Shown here one piece after another: positions 8,247-17,588 of a DNA stretch of 64,000 bases. This stretch comes from Roseovarius sp. Pro17 (GTDB lineage: Bacteria > Pseudomonadota > Alphaproteobacteria > Rhodobacterales > Rhodobacteraceae). Position numbers and translations under genes: made by a program. Positions within the stretch are counted from its first letter, which is position 1. Each line of letters begins with the position of its first letter. The stretch covers positions 2,728,001-2,792,000 of the forward strand of contig NZ_CP141179.1 of NCBI RefSeq assembly GCF_035599575.1, read 5' to 3'. Below the pieces are notes generated by a model. It did no database searches, was not told where the DNA came from, and worked only from the letters and a program-made list of their open reading frames with translations.

Positions 8247-8614
8247 ATGCATATAAAGTTCGCCAAACTGCCGGTAGTCGACCAGGATCGCGCGGCCGAT
8301 TTCTACACCAGAATCCTGTCATGCAGTGTGGCGACTGACGCCGCCTATGAGGACGACGGCTGGCGATGGATTGAGTTGAAGTTGGGAATGCTCAAACCAC
8401 CCTTCAGTTCGAGAAGCGCGGGGAGCATGACAGTGACGGCGAAAAACCCGTTCTGGTTCTGGTCGATACCGACCTCGACGAGACTGTGGCAACGCTCAAG
8501 TCGAACAATGTTGAAATCATTGCGGAACCGAAGAAAGCTCCGTGGAACTAGGATGAGCGTTTCGCTGAATTCAGAGACAGCGAAGGAAATCGCATGGTTC
8601 TGACCGCCGGTTAG
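8247..8614 (+). pseudogene. VOC family gene broken by a frameshift and a nonsense codon
   Basis: The start MHIKFAKLPVVDQDRAADFY, then EDDGWRWIELKLG, is a normal VOC N-terminus. Phase is lost at GGG (8384-8386), after which the right frame reads NAQTTLQFEKRGEHDSDGEK and ETVATLKSNNVEIIAEPKKA. A TAG stop at 8549-8551 interrupts APWN-DERFAEFRDSEGN before the final stop at 8612. Two independent lesions make true decay more likely than a read error. It follows the intact VOC gene at 7794 and may be a decayed operon partner. Confidence 0.75.
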
Positions 8615-8714
8615 ATAATGCGGATAAGCCACCCGCCGACAGGGCTGAAATTGGACAATCCGCATACGTCGGTCGAAAGTTTAGGTCGCCAATACCGAGA
8701 AGGAGAACAATGAA

Positions 8715-9434
8715 ATGACCGCTGAGACCAAAGCAAAATCCGAGAACCCGCCTGTCGTGTCCCGCGCGGAATGGCTGTCCGCCCGCAAGGCGCTCATCGC
8801 GAGGGAACTCGACATGACTCATCAGCTCGACGCGCTGCGCGCCCAACGGCGGCAATTGCCCTGGGTCAGGATCGACAAACCATATGTCTTTGAAGGCCCG
8901 GCTGGACAATGCACGCTCGACGACCTGTTTGGCGATCAGAGTCAGCTCGCCATCTATCACTTCATGCTGACGCCGGGATCGGACCACATCTGCGATGGCT
9001 GCGCATTCATTTCTGATCATATCGACGCAGCCCGGCAGCATTTCCAACATGCGGACCTTGCCTTCTCGGCGGTTTCGCGCGCACCGATTTTGCGGATCGA
9101 GGCGGTAAAAGACCGGATGGGCTGGTCTTTTCCGTGGGTTTCTTCGGGCGAAACCGACTTCAACTATGACTTCAACGTATCTTTCTCGAAGGAAGACCGC
9201 GCAGACGGTGGCGCCAGCTACAATTACGGCAAGGCGAAGATCCAAAACTCTCCGGACATGTTCGGTGTCAGCATTTTCGCGAAAGACGGGTCCGGCACGA
9301 TCTACCACACCTATTCGACCTATCATCGCGGCCCCGAATTGCTGATCGGCGCGTTCAACTGGCTCGACCTTACCCCCAAAGGCCGCAATGAAAACGGCAC
9401 CATGAGCTGGGTGAAACTGCACGACGAGTATTGA
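8715..9434 (+). CDS. DUF899 thioredoxin-like protein
   Basis: 239 residues. VVSRAEWLSARKALIARE near the N-terminus, LPWVRIDKPYVFEGP, LAIYHFMLTPGSDHICDGCA and SWVKLHDEY at the end are signatures of the DUF899 family. These are predicted thioredoxin-like proteins with a C-x-x-C-like site (here CDGC near residue 95). Enzyme activity is not established. It opens a run of plus-strand detoxification genes reaching 12958. Confidence 0.85.
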   Translation: MTAETKAKSENPPVVSRAEWLSARKALIARELDMTHQLDALRAQRRQLPWVRIDKPYVFEGPAGQCTLDDLFGDQSQLAIYHFMLTPGSDHICDGCAFISDHIDAARQHFQHADLAFSAVSRAPILRIEAVKDRMGWSFPWVSSGETDFNYDFNVSFSKEDRADGGASYNYGKAKIQNSPDMFGVSIFAKDGSGTIYHTYSTYHRGPELLIGAFNWLDLTPKGRNENGTMSWVKLHDEY

Positions 9435-9455
9435 TACATCGGATGAATCAACAAG

Positions 9456-9569
9456 ATGCAGACAGCCGAGACACGGACGGCGCACATTGAAGAGGAGGAG
9501 GGCAAGCTTAAGCGCGGCGACGTCTGGAGGAAGATGGACTGGTACGGCAAACAGGAGGAACGACAATGA
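9456..9569 (+). CDS. Possible 37-aa ORF coupled to the next VOC gene
   Basis: MQTAETRTAHIEEEEGKLKR then GDVWRKMDWYGKQEERQ ends in a TGA that overlaps the next ATG (9566) as ATGA, a hallmark of translational coupling. It is highly charged and has no recognised relatives. The ribosome-binding site is weak, so it may be only a leader carrying the AGGAGG-like site for the VOC gene. Confidence 0.3.
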   Translation: MQTAETRTAHIEEEEGKLKRGDVWRKMDWYGKQEERQ

Positions 9570-10360
9570 CCAATCGCGACGGAACCCCGATCTGGTATGA
9601 ACTGATGACCGACGCGCCCGACGCGGCGCAGGATTTTTACGGAAAAGTCATGGGCTGGAACTTTCAGAAGCCGCCCGGCGGACTAAAGCGTGACTATCGC
9701 GCCTTTGCCACCAGTGACGGCAAAGGAGTTGGCGGCGTAATGCGCACACCGGATCATGCAAAGGGACGGCCTGCGACCTGGGACGCCTATTTCGGCGTGT
9801 CCGATGTGGACGCCATGGCCGAACAGGTGAAGAACCTTGGTGGCACGATCCAGATGGAGCCGCAGAACATCCCTGGCGTCGGGCGCTTTGCCTTCGTCGA
9901 GGATCCGCAAGGGGCGACGTTTTACCTGATGCGCGGCGACAGCGATGGTCAAAGCATGGCCTTCGACCCCGTAAAGGCTGGCCTTTGCAGCTGGAACGAG
10001 CTGGTCACATACGACCAGACGGCGGCGCTCGACTTCTACGGCAAGCTCTTTGGCTGGAAAAAGACCGGTGTGATGCCGATGGGACCGATGGGCGACTACA
10101 CGTTCTTCGGCAAGGGCGACGTCGAGATGTTCGGCGCGATGATGAATGCGCAGAAAGCGGGCAAGGACCCGTTCTGGAACTTCGCGTTCACGGTGCCCGA
10201 CATTGACGCGGCCAAGGCCGCGGTTGAGGCGGACGGCGGCTCCGTTACCCATGGTCCGATCGACCTGCCGGGTGACAAGGGCGACTGGCTTATTCAGGCC
10301 ACGGATCCGCAGGGCGCCAAGGTGATGTTCACCGGCAAGCGCAAGGCGGGTGCGGCATGA
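9566..10360 (+). CDS. Two-domain VOC family protein
   Basis: 264 residues with two similar glyoxalase-like halves: IWYELMTDAPDAAQDFYGKV (about 10-29) and SWNELVTYDQTAALDFYGKL (about 142-161), each followed by a strand-rich domain ending EDPQGATFYLM and TDPQGAKVMFTG. This matches the CFP30-type hydroxylase-like VOC branch, which is of unknown chemistry. Its stop overlaps the next gene's start by 4 bases (ATGA). Confidence 0.85.
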   Translation: MTNRDGTPIWYELMTDAPDAAQDFYGKVMGWNFQKPPGGLKRDYRAFATSDGKGVGGVMRTPDHAKGRPATWDAYFGVSDVDAMAEQVKNLGGTIQMEPQNIPGVGRFAFVEDPQGATFYLMRGDSDGQSMAFDPVKAGLCSWNELVTYDQTAALDFYGKLFGWKKTGVMPMGPMGDYTFFGKGDVEMFGAMMNAQKAGKDPFWNFAFTVPDIDAAKAAVEADGGSVTHGPIDLPGDKGDWLIQATDPQGAKVMFTGKRKAGAA

Positions 10361-11343
10361 TCTGGCACCAAAACCAGAACACTGCTCGGTACCGAGTTGC
10401 GGCAGTAGCATTCTTCATGTGCCTCGCGACCGCTGTTCACAGTCAGGACATTCAAATCGCGACAAACGGAGACGTAGAGATTTCATTTCAGGTTTTTGGC
10501 GATCAGACCGACCCACCACTGGTCTTTATCGACGGGCTTGCCACTGCCGTCCGGCCCGGTGGTGATGCGCTCACCGAAGCGCTGGTCGCGCAAGGTTTCC
10601 GCGTCGTGCGTTTTGACAATCGCGATGCAGGACAAAGCACGGTGCTGACCGATGCCGGTGCGCCGCCATCGAATGAGGTGATCGTTGAGTCACTGATGAC
10701 CGGCACAACACCGCCCGTCGCCTATACCCTGTCCGACATGGCGGGAGACACGATGGCTGTCCTCGACGCTGCTGGGATTGAGCAAGCGCATGTCATGGGC
10801 GCGTCCCTAGGGGGCATGATCGCCCAGACCATCGCCACCGAATATCCCGGCCGCACGCTCTCGCTGATCTCGGTCTCCTCGAGCACTGGCGATCCCGACT
10901 TGCCGTTCGGTCCGGCGATGGAGGCCATGACCGCACCGCCCGCCGCGACCGCAGAGGGGCGCGTTGAGCAATACACCCAGCTTTACCGCGCATTTGAGGG
11001 CGATGCGTTCAAGATGACCGACGCAGAAATATTGGCGCGGGTTGAGGCCGACGGGGCCGCAGGCGATCCGCTGGCACCGGCTCGTCAGGGCGCGGCAGCG
11101 ACCGCAAGCGGAGACAGACAGGATCGGCTCGCAAGTGTCGAATTGCCCGCGCTTGTGATTCACGGCAGCGACGATCCACTGTTCCCTGACTCCCATGCCG
11201 ATAGCACGGCGGAGGCCGTTCCAAATGGGCAACTCGAGATCGTCGACGGCCTCGGCCATATCGTTTCTGACGCCGCAGCGGGCGAGATCGCATCGCGTGT
11301 CGCCACCTTCGTCAATGATTTATCCACTTCAAACAAGGAGTAA
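10357..11343 (+). CDS. Secreted alpha/beta hydrolase
   Basis: 328 residues. A hydrophobic N-terminus (VAAVAFFMCLATAVHSQ) suggests a signal peptide cleaved around residue 30. The nucleophile elbow GASLGG (Ser in VMGASLGGMIAQTIA) and the acid/histidine region (IHGSDDPLFP, then GLGHIVSD) complete the triad. FDNRDAGQST is typical of the family. Likely periplasmic esterase or similar; substrate unknown. It overlaps the VOC gene by 4 bases and is 5 bases from the next gene, so the three are one operon. Confidence 0.82.
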   Translation: MIWHQNQNTARYRVAAVAFFMCLATAVHSQDIQIATNGDVEISFQVFGDQTDPPLVFIDGLATAVRPGGDALTEALVAQGFRVVRFDNRDAGQSTVLTDAGAPPSNEVIVESLMTGTTPPVAYTLSDMAGDTMAVLDAAGIEQAHVMGASLGGMIAQTIATEYPGRTLSLISVSSSTGDPDLPFGPAMEAMTAPPAATAEGRVEQYTQLYRAFEGDAFKMTDAEILARVEADGAAGDPLAPARQGAAATASGDRQDRLASVELPALVIHGSDDPLFPDSHADSTAEAVPNGQLEIVDGLGHIVSDAAAGEIASRVATFVNDLSTSNKE

Positions 11344-11348
11344 TACAC

Positions 11349-11828
11349 ATGGACAAAATCAGCACATTTCTCTGGTTCGACGACAATGCCGAAGAGGCGG
11401 GCAAGTTCTACACAGGCCTGTTTCCGGACAGCCGCATCGATGAGACGACCGATTCCCCGATGAACTATCCCGGTGGCAACGAAGGCGACGTGATCACCGT
11501 CGGCTTCACGCTGTCGGGCCGCAGCTTCATCGCCATGAATGGCGGACCGGATCACCCATTCACCGATGCGATCTCGCTCTCTATCGACTGTGCCGATCAA
11601 GCCGAGGTCGACCGCTACTGGGACGCGCTGTCAGACGGCGGTGAGCCGATCATGTGTGGCTGGGTGAAGGACCGCTTTGGCCTGCACTGGCAGGTCACCC
11701 CGCGCATCCTGCCGCAGCTTCTGGCTGATCCGGACCGTGCCAAAGCGAAACGCGTCATGGAAGCGATGGGGCAAATGGTGAAGATTGACGTGGCTGCAAT
11801 CAAGGCGGCGGCGGACGGAAAAACGTGA
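11349..11828 (+). CDS. PhnB-like VOC family protein (second copy)
   Basis: 159 residues, a paralogue of the protein at 2038-2520. MDKISTFLWFDDNAEEAGKF and KDRFGLHWQVTPRILPQLLA define the family; GQMVKIDVAAIKAAA closes it. Start is preceded by AAGGAG. Function of the family is not firmly known; it is often annotated as 3-demethylubiquinone methyltransferase by similarity, which is misleading because no methyltransferase fold is present. Confidence 0.82.
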   Translation: MDKISTFLWFDDNAEEAGKFYTGLFPDSRIDETTDSPMNYPGGNEGDVITVGFTLSGRSFIAMNGGPDHPFTDAISLSIDCADQAEVDRYWDALSDGGEPIMCGWVKDRFGLHWQVTPRILPQLLADPDRAKAKRVMEAMGQMVKIDVAAIKAAADGKT

Positions 11829-11904
11829 GGATTCACCCGGGTGGTAAAAGAGCTATCCTGAACGAAGATCGGGGGAATAGACGCGCAAAAACGAGAATAT
11901 CAAG

Positions 11905-12576
11905 ATGAAAGATAGCAAGCTCATCGTCACCGCCTTTGACTGGGTGCCCGGCTTTGCACAGGGCTATGTCCGCGACCTGCGGGTCCGCTGGGCGTTGGGG
12001 GAGGCGGGGTTTTCCTACGACGTCGAGGTGATACCGCAAGGCAAGCAGAAGACGCCTGCACATCTGAAGCGGCAGCCCCTCGGACAAATACCCACGCTCG
12101 ATATTGATGGTCGCATCATGGTCGAAAGCGGCGCGATCCTCTGGCGTATTGCCGAGACAAGCACTGCCCTGTTGCCCGACGATGCCGCGACACGTGACCG
12201 GGTGCTGTCGTGGGTGTTTGCCGCTCTCAACACGCTGGAACCGCCGGTCGGCATGCTTGCGACGCTGGAGTTGTTCGTCAATGACAAGGACGCCGCCGCG
12301 CGCCTCCGGCCGAAAATCGCGGCGATGGTTACGGGCGTGCTGGGACGGCTTGTCGCGACTTTGGGAGAGGGACCACACATCGTTGGAAATTTCTCTGTTG
12401 CCGATATCTTGCTGACGACGGTGCTCCTTGACGTGCCGGACGATTTGTTGACCGACCGTCCGTCACTGCGCGCTTATGTCGATCGCCACACTGGGCGGCC
12501 AGCGTTCCAGAAAGCCCTTGCTGGTCAGATGAAGCCTTTTGCAGAGAATGCCGCGAAATATGAACGTGCAAGCTGA
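11905..12576 (+). CDS. Glutathione S-transferase family protein (second copy)
   Basis: 223 residues. The thioredoxin-like half shows RVRWALGEAGFSYDVEVIPQ, RQPLGQIPTLDIDGRIMVES; the helical half runs from about residue 95. It shares length and motif order with the protein at 3981-4634, so the two are paralogues, perhaps from a duplication of part of this cassette. Predicted cytoplasmic detoxification enzyme. Confidence 0.87.
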   Translation: MKDSKLIVTAFDWVPGFAQGYVRDLRVRWALGEAGFSYDVEVIPQGKQKTPAHLKRQPLGQIPTLDIDGRIMVESGAILWRIAETSTALLPDDAATRDRVLSWVFAALNTLEPPVGMLATLELFVNDKDAAARLRPKIAAMVTGVLGRLVATLGEGPHIVGNFSVADILLTTVLLDVPDDLLTDRPSLRAYVDRHTGRPAFQKALAGQMKPFAENAAKYERAS

Positions 12577-12613
12577 CAATGATGTGGAATCAGCGCAAAC
12601 AAGGAGAACGGCC

Positions 12614-12958
12614 ATGAATATCCAAGATATCTTCCTCAGCATCAACGCCCGCAACTTTGATGCCCAGACCGCTTGGTGGACAATTTTTATCGGGCGGGCT
12701 CCAGACCGAAAACCAATGCCAAGCTGCCAAGAGTGGGATCTGACACCGTCTGTCCTGTTCCAAGTGTTGGACTCGCCGGACAACGGCCCCACGGACGTGT
12801 CTTTGCGCATCGACGACATGGACAAAGAGATCGCCCGGCTACGCAAGGTCGGGGTCGACGTGCCGGACCCACAGGACGTCGAAGGTTTCGACACTCTGCG
12901 CTGGTCCGCATTTACTGATCCTGAGGGGAACAAAGTGAACCTGCTTGAAGGGTCCTGA
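12614..12958 (+). CDS. Single-domain VOC family protein
   Basis: 114 residues from the ATG at 12614, preceded by AAGGAG. MNIQDIFLSINARNFDAQTA, DVSLRIDDMDKEIARLRKVG and FTDPEGNKVNLLEGS fit a short glyoxalase/bleomycin-resistance fold. It is the last gene of the plus-strand cassette. Metal ligands are not obvious. Confidence 0.78.
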   Translation: MNIQDIFLSINARNFDAQTAWWTIFIGRAPDRKPMPSCQEWDLTPSVLFQVLDSPDNGPTDVSLRIDDMDKEIARLRKVGVDVPDPQDVEGFDTLRWSAFTDPEGNKVNLLEGS

Positions 12959-13129
12959 CAACGTCTGAAGAAGAGTACGGCTATGGCTCTTGGGCTGGGC
13001 GGCTTCCCGCCTGCACTCCTTGGCGACTAGAACTGCATCGTCCTCGAAAAGGTTGAGGCTGTAATAGGAAACATCAACCAAAGTGAGGTTATCCAATGGA
13101 CCATTCCAAGCCCCTCCGCTCTGACGAAT
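12959..13129. other. Intergenic remnant sequence, no supported gene
   Basis: The minus strand keeps an open frame (NLTLVDVSYYSLNLFEDDAV) that runs into the IS3 remnant, but I recognise no family and no start. It is probably the flank in which the IS element landed. Confidence 0.3.
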
Positions 13130-13327
13130 TGAGGTGCCCCTAGTTTCCTGGACGCCTGCGTCGTTCATTCTCTGTTGTTTGATTTCATAGTCAACTGGCG
13201 ACAGCGTGCCGTTGTTGGTGTGCTTGCGTGTTGGGTTGTAAAATATCTCGGTGCAATCGAACACGTCTTGCCTTGCGGCGCCGCGTGTGAGGTATGTCCG
13301 CCGTTGTCTGATCCGCTCCCGTTTCAA
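13130..13327 (-). pseudogene. IS3-family transposase C-terminal remnant
   Basis: The minus strand reads KRERIRQRRTYLTRGAARQD, VFDCTEIFYNPTRKHTNNG and LSPVDYEIKQQRMNDAGVQE, then TRGTS: the end of an IS3-type integrase-core transposase (OrfB). The upstream catalytic part is missing. The element's terminal sequence (TGAGGTGCCCC from 13130) is still visible next to the 3' end. The 230 bases from 13328 to the MFS gene hold no supported gene. Confidence 0.75.
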
Positions 13328-13560
13328 AAGCTGGAAGAATATTCAACGCGATCTTGTCGGTGAATTTCGGCGTTCCCCCGGGATGTCCAGCCATTGCAGA
13401 CTTAGCATCGATTCACGTTACGGATTGCCTTAAGCACATTGACTCAACGGTCGGGCAAGAAATGGCTTCGACAAACCCGCAGAACACTTGCGGCTCGCAA
13501 TATCATGTGTGCAATTGGACCGAATAGTGGTTGATCCCTAGCATTTGAAAGTTGAGCAGC

Positions 13561-14754
13561 ATGACGACCGCAGCCCGCTCGAAAACCTATCTTTCCGTGC
13601 TTGTCATCCTAGGGTCCAGCCATCTGCTGAACGATTTGATGCAATCGCTGATCCCTGCGTCCTACCCGATCCTCAAGGAAGGCTACGCGCTGGATTTCGT
13701 CCAGATCGGCATGATCACACTGACGTTCCAGGTCGCCGGTGCCATGCTGCAACCGATAATGGGCATGGTGACCGACAAGTATCCCGCGCCCTATTCACCG
13801 GTCGTGGGGATGATGTTCACCCTGTCCGGTCTGGTCGGCCTAGCCTTCGCCGCCAGCTATGCGATGATCCTCGTTTCGGTCGCCCTGATCGGCATCGGGT
13901 CGTCGATTTTTCACCCCGAAGCGACGCGGATGGCGCGCTATGCCGCAGGCGGCAGGCAGGGTCTTGCGCAGGGGATATTTCAGGTCGGCGGCCAGGCGGG
14001 CGGCGCGCTGGGGCCGGTGTTTGCAGCTTTGATCATCGTGCCGTGGGGGCAGCCCAGTCTGGCGTGGTTCGCGGTACTGGCCCTGGTGGCGATGATGCTC
14101 CTGGTTTGGATCGGTAGCAAACAGCGCCAGATCAGCGCCGAATTCCTTGCATTGCGCGCGCGGCGCAAGGCGGAGGTGGAAGTGCAGGCACACGCGCCGC
14201 TGACCATCAGCATCGGCCTTTTCGTCCTGACCTTTCTGATGTTCACCAAGAACTTCTACGGCGAAAGTTTCCGGTCCTTCTATACGTTCTACCTGATCGA
14301 ACGCTTTGGGCTTTCGATCCCCGCCTCGCAGATGATGCTGTTCGTTTTCCTGCTGGCGGCGGCGGTGGGGGTGCTGATCGGCGGGATCGTCGGGGACCGG
14401 ATTGGGCGCTACCGGATTATCTGGATCTCGGTGCTCGGGCCATTGCCTCTGACATTGATCCTGCCCTACGCGGACCTGTTCTGGACCGGCATGCTGACGA
14501 TCATAATCAACCTGATCATGGCCAGCGCGTTCGCATCGATCCTGATTTATGCGATGGACCTGTTGCCCAACAGGATTGGGCTAATCGGCGGGCTGTTCTA
14601 TGGGCTTAACTTTGGGCTCGGCGGTGTGGCCGCAGGTTTTCTGGGAGTGCTGGCCGACAGCTACGGCGTCGAGACAGTCTATCGCATATGCTCGTTCCTG
14701 CCGCTGGCGGGATTGATGGCTTGGTTCCTGCCTCCGGTCGACGATGTCGGGTAA
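13561..14754 (+). CDS. MFS transporter, fosmidomycin-resistance (Fsr) type
   Basis: 397 residues from the ATG at 13561 (a TTG lies 9 bases earlier). About twelve membrane segments are visible. SSHLLNDLMQSLIPASYPIL at the start, then GSSIFHPEATRMARYAAGGR, are signatures of the Fsr subgroup of drug:proton antiporters. FSIFHPE-like loops and the FYGESFRSFYTFYLIERFG segment support this. Predicted inner-membrane efflux pump; the substrate in this organism is unknown. No regulator gene is adjacent. Confidence 0.88.
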   Translation: MTTAARSKTYLSVLVILGSSHLLNDLMQSLIPASYPILKEGYALDFVQIGMITLTFQVAGAMLQPIMGMVTDKYPAPYSPVVGMMFTLSGLVGLAFAASYAMILVSVALIGIGSSIFHPEATRMARYAAGGRQGLAQGIFQVGGQAGGALGPVFAALIIVPWGQPSLAWFAVLALVAMMLLVWIGSKQRQISAEFLALRARRKAEVEVQAHAPLTISIGLFVLTFLMFTKNFYGESFRSFYTFYLIERFGLSIPASQMMLFVFLLAAAVGVLIGGIVGDRIGRYRIIWISVLGPLPLTLILPYADLFWTGMLTIIINLIMASAFASILIYAMDLLPNRIGLIGGLFYGLNFGLGGVAAGFLGVLADSYGVETVYRICSFLPLAGLMAWFLPPVDDVG

Positions 14755-14859
14755 TTTGCTACCCGCTCTGTACCTAACGCGCCGACATCGGTTCTGACTG
14801 CAAACGGGGACGTAACCCTGCCCCTACGGAAACGCCGATTACACTGGCATTCAAAGGGC

Positions 14860-15001
14860 GGGACTGTTGCATCAACTATAGTTCTGACTTCTCGCGACAG
14901 GGTACATATAGATATATACTGAGATAGTATGTCCACATATAGCCTGCGACTTGCGATGTTTCGGTCAATTGCCAGCCCATTCGGACTAATGCAACAGTCC
15001 C
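14860..15001. repeat. 142-bp MITE-like element with 13-bp terminal inverted repeats
   Basis: GGGACTGTTGCAT (14860-14872) is repeated exactly as its reverse complement ATGCAACAGTCCC (14989-15001). The ends resemble IS6-family termini (GG-n-CTGTTGCA). The 116 internal bases are AT-richer than the surroundings and hold no gene. No clear target duplication flanks it. It fills much of the 327-base gap between the MFS and ABC genes; the rest shows nothing. Confidence 0.6.
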
Positions 15002-15081
15002 TTACGATGAGCCAACAGCCCTATTATCAAATTAACCTATTTGGACTCATAGGCGCTGACGTCAGATAATTTGCATCGTAT

Positions 15082-15864
15082 TCAGTGGGTTAGAACCCGC
15101 GCCAAGAAACTCTGCGTGCGCTCATTCTGCGGATTGTCGAACACTTCGTCCGGTGTGCCTTGCTCCACTATTTCGCCCTTGTGGATGTAAATCACCCGGT
15201 CGGCGACTTCACGGGCAAAGTTCATCTCGTGGGTGACGATGACCATGGTCATGCCTTCGCGAGCCAGTTCACGCATCGCGTCCAGCACCTCACCGATCAT
15301 TTCCGGATCCAGTGCCGATGTCGGTTCATCGAACAACATTAGCCGCGGTTCCATCGCCAGCGCGCGAGCCAGTGCAACGCGTTGTTGCTGGCCGCCCGAT
15401 AGCTGGCTGGGATACTTGTCAGCTTGATCGGCGATCCCGACACGCTCTAGCAGGCGCAGTGCAGTCTGTTTTGCCTCTGCACGGCTGGCGCTGCGCACTT
15501 TCATAGGGGCGAGGGTAATATTGTCCACAACACTCAGATGCGGAAACAGATTAAACTGCTGAAACACCATGCCGACTTCGGTGCGGATCTGCTGCAGGGC
15601 ACGACCTGATTTGCCGTTCGGCTCCAAAACCTTGCCGTCGACTTCGAGGTGACCTTTTTGGAACTCTTCCAAACCGTTGATACAGCGAATGAGAGTGGAT
15701 TTTCCCGAACCGCTAGCGCCTATGATGACGACGACCTCACCGGGAATGACGGACAGATCGACGTCGTTGAGGACATGCAGTTTACCGAAGTGCTTGTTCA
15801 GTTTCTCCATACGCACGATAGGGGCGGCGCTGGTATCGACCCTTTTGACGTTTTGTTCGTTCAT
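15082..15864 (-). CDS. Amino-acid ABC transporter ATP-binding protein (GlnQ-like)
   Basis: 260 residues. Walker [10 protein letters not shown] (about 53-61), signature [16 protein letters not shown] and Walker [14 protein letters not shown] are intact, followed by the switch histidine VIVTHEM. The [10 protein letters not shown]-loop is typical of the polar amino-acid transporter family. It overlaps the permease by 4 bases and powers import together with the genes upstream in the same operon. Confidence 0.93.
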   Translation of the reverse strand: MNEQNVKRVDTSAAPIVRMEKLNKHFGKLHVLNDVDLSVIPGEVVVIIGASGSGKSTLIRCINGLEEFQKGHLEVDGKVLEPNGKSGRALQQIRTEVGMVFQQFNLFPHLSVVDNITLAPMKVRSASRAEAKQTALRLLERVGIADQADKYPSQLSGGQQQRVALARALAMEPRLMLFDEPTSALDPEMIGEVLDAMRELAREGMTMVIVTHEMNFAREVADRVIYIHKGEIVEQGTPDEVFDNPQNERTQSFLARVLTH

Positions 15865-16538
15865 TGGCCCACCAACCCCTTGCGTTCCAGCAGTCGCAAT
15901 GCCAACGACAGCGTCAGCGTGATTGCCAGATAAAGTAGCGCGACCATCAGATAAACTTCCAGCGCCCTGAATGTCGTCGCGATATAGATTTGACCCTGCC
16001 GCACCAGTTCACCTACCCCGATAACGGCGAAAAGCGAGGTGTCTTTGATGCTGATGATCCCCTGATTGCCGAGCGCCGGGATCATACGTCGGAAGCCCTG
16101 CGGCCAGATCACGTATCGAAAGGTCTGTGTCCTCGTCAGCCCCAGAGACACTCCGGCTTCACGTTGGCCGCGCTCGATGGACTGCACGCCGCCACGCACG
16201 ACTTCCGAAATATAGGCGCCCGAGTTCACTGCGATGGCGGCGATGCCAGCGGTGATGGCGTCGATCGGCGCCCCCAGAAGCTGCGGCAGACCGTAAAAGA
16301 TGAATAGCACCTGGACCAGCACCGGAGTCCCGCGAAATATCTCGATATAGGCGATGGCAGGCCAGCGGAACCAGGGTGCCGGGCTGAGGCGCAGGAGCCC
16401 GAAGATCATGCCAATCACGAAGCCGATGAACAGCCCCCCGAACGAAATCAGTAGCGTGTAGGGTATACCAGCCAGCAAATATGGGACGGAGTCAAAGGCA
16501 GCCTGCCAGTCGAATTCGAATGAGGCGTTCACAAGCAA
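15861..16538 (-). CDS. Amino-acid ABC transporter permease (HisM/GlnP type)
   Basis: 225 residues with five hydrophobic segments and the permease signature around [40 protein letters not shown] is the classical GlnP/HisM text. Only one permease gene is present, so the channel is presumably a homodimer. It lies between the ATPase and the binding-protein genes. Confidence 0.92.
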   Translation of the reverse strand: MLVNASFEFDWQAAFDSVPYLLAGIPYTLLISFGGLFIGFVIGMIFGLLRLSPAPWFRWPAIAYIEIFRGTPVLVQVLFIFYGLPQLLGAPIDAITAGIAAIAVNSGAYISEVVRGGVQSIERGQREAGVSLGLTRTQTFRYVIWPQGFRRMIPALGNQGIISIKDTSLFAVIGVGELVRQGQIYIATTFRALEVYLMVALLYLAITLTLSLALRLLERKGLVGQ

Positions 16539-16572
16539 GGCTCCGTCATGGGGAAGTAGGTCTTAACTATAG

Positions 16573-16611
16573 CGCCTCCCCGGGGTGATCTTTCCCGGGA
16601 AGGCGAGGCGT
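16573..16611 (-). terminator. Intercistronic hairpin between binding protein and permease genes
   Basis: CGCCTCCCCGGG and CCCGGGAAGGCGAGGCG can pair across a short loop. There is no U tract. Such hairpins usually stabilise the binding-protein mRNA and lower permease expression. Confidence 0.4.
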
Positions 16612-16659
16612 CAGGGCACGGCGGTCATCATTCCCACGACCACCATCAGGTCCACCGGA

Positions 16660-17421
16660 TCACTTGTCTCCGGCAGCGCCAAAATAGTCGCTGTGAATCT
16701 TATCGTAGGTGCCATCTTCGCGCATCTCGCTCAGAGCCTTGTTGATCGGCTCGCGCAGATCGCTGCCCTTGGCAAAGGCGATGCCGTACTGCTGGCCTTC
16801 GTAAAGAGGACCGACGACCTTGACGCGTCCCTCGCCACGGGTTTTGGCAAAGTAGCCGACGTTCGGCGCATCGTAGAAAACCGCATCGACGTTGCCGCCC
16901 ATCAGTGCCAGATACATGTCGCTCGATCCGGGGAAAGGCGTGATCGTGGCGTCGCTGCCGAACTTGTTGGTCAGATAGTCAAAGCTGGTCGAACCGATCT
17001 TGGTGCCGATCGTCATACCTTTCAGATCGTCGATGGTTTTGACGTCTTCATTGTATGCGCCGATCAGGATTTGCAGGCCGCTGTCATAATAGGGGTCCGA
17101 GAAATCTACGATCTCCGCTCGCTCGTCCGTGATGGTCATGCCGGCGATCGCAATGTCGACACTGCCGGTTTGCAAGGCAGGAATGATGCCGTTGAAATCC
17201 ATAGTGTTGATGTCAACCTCAAAGCCGGCCCGCTTTGCCAGTTCGCGGATCATATCCATGTCGAACCCGGTCATTTCGCCGGTATCCTTGTCCATCATCT
17301 CGAACGGAACAAAGCTGGGATCGGTCGCCACCTTGGCGGTCTCGGCGTAGGCCGCACCACCCAGCGCCAGGCTGACGCCCATCCATCCTACCAGTGCGAG
17401 TCTTTTGAGTCCGAAAGTCAT
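16660..17421 (-). CDS. Amino-acid ABC transporter substrate-binding protein (GlnH-like)
   Basis: 253 residues from the ATG at 17421, chosen because AAGGAGAAAG precedes it. A signal peptide is visible (LALVGWMGVSLALGGAAYAE). The bacterial extracellular solute-binding family 3 motif is GFDMDMIRELAKRAGFEVDI, followed by GSVDIAIAGMTITDERAEIV. Periplasmic receptor for a polar amino acid, perhaps glutamine or glutamate; specificity cannot be read directly. Confidence 0.9.
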   Translation of the reverse strand: MTFGLKRLALVGWMGVSLALGGAAYAETAKVATDPSFVPFEMMDKDTGEMTGFDMDMIRELAKRAGFEVDINTMDFNGIIPALQTGSVDIAIAGMTITDERAEIVDFSDPYYDSGLQILIGAYNEDVKTIDDLKGMTIGTKIGSTSFDYLTNKFGSDATITPFPGSSDMYLALMGGNVDAVFYDAPNVGYFAKTRGEGRVKVVGPLYEGQQYGIAFAKGSDLREPINKALSEMREDGTYDKIHSDYFGAAGDK

Positions 17422-17532
17422 TTCTTTCTCCTTTTCCTTAACCAAACCGGCATATTGGGTGCCGTTGAGCATAGCGCTAACGATGGGGGGTCGCTTTTGG
17501 AAGGTCAAGGCGAATTCCGGACGGTGCAGAAC

Positions 17533-17580
17533 CGGCTTTGATGATGATGTCGCCGGAGGGCGGTTACATCATCAAAGTCG
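17533..17580. terminator. Long hairpin upstream of the ABC transporter operon
   Basis: GGCTTTGATGATGATGT and ACATCATCAAAGTCG are nearly complementary around a GC-rich loop. There is no run of T. It may be a transposon-end structure, because the IS256 remnant begins within it. Confidence 0.35.
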
Positions 17581-17588
17581 TCTTTACC

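Noticed and set aside
13545..14117. 190-codon frame overlapping the MFS gene
   Set aside because: A shifted-frame shadow of the transporter, which has clear membrane segments and family motifs.
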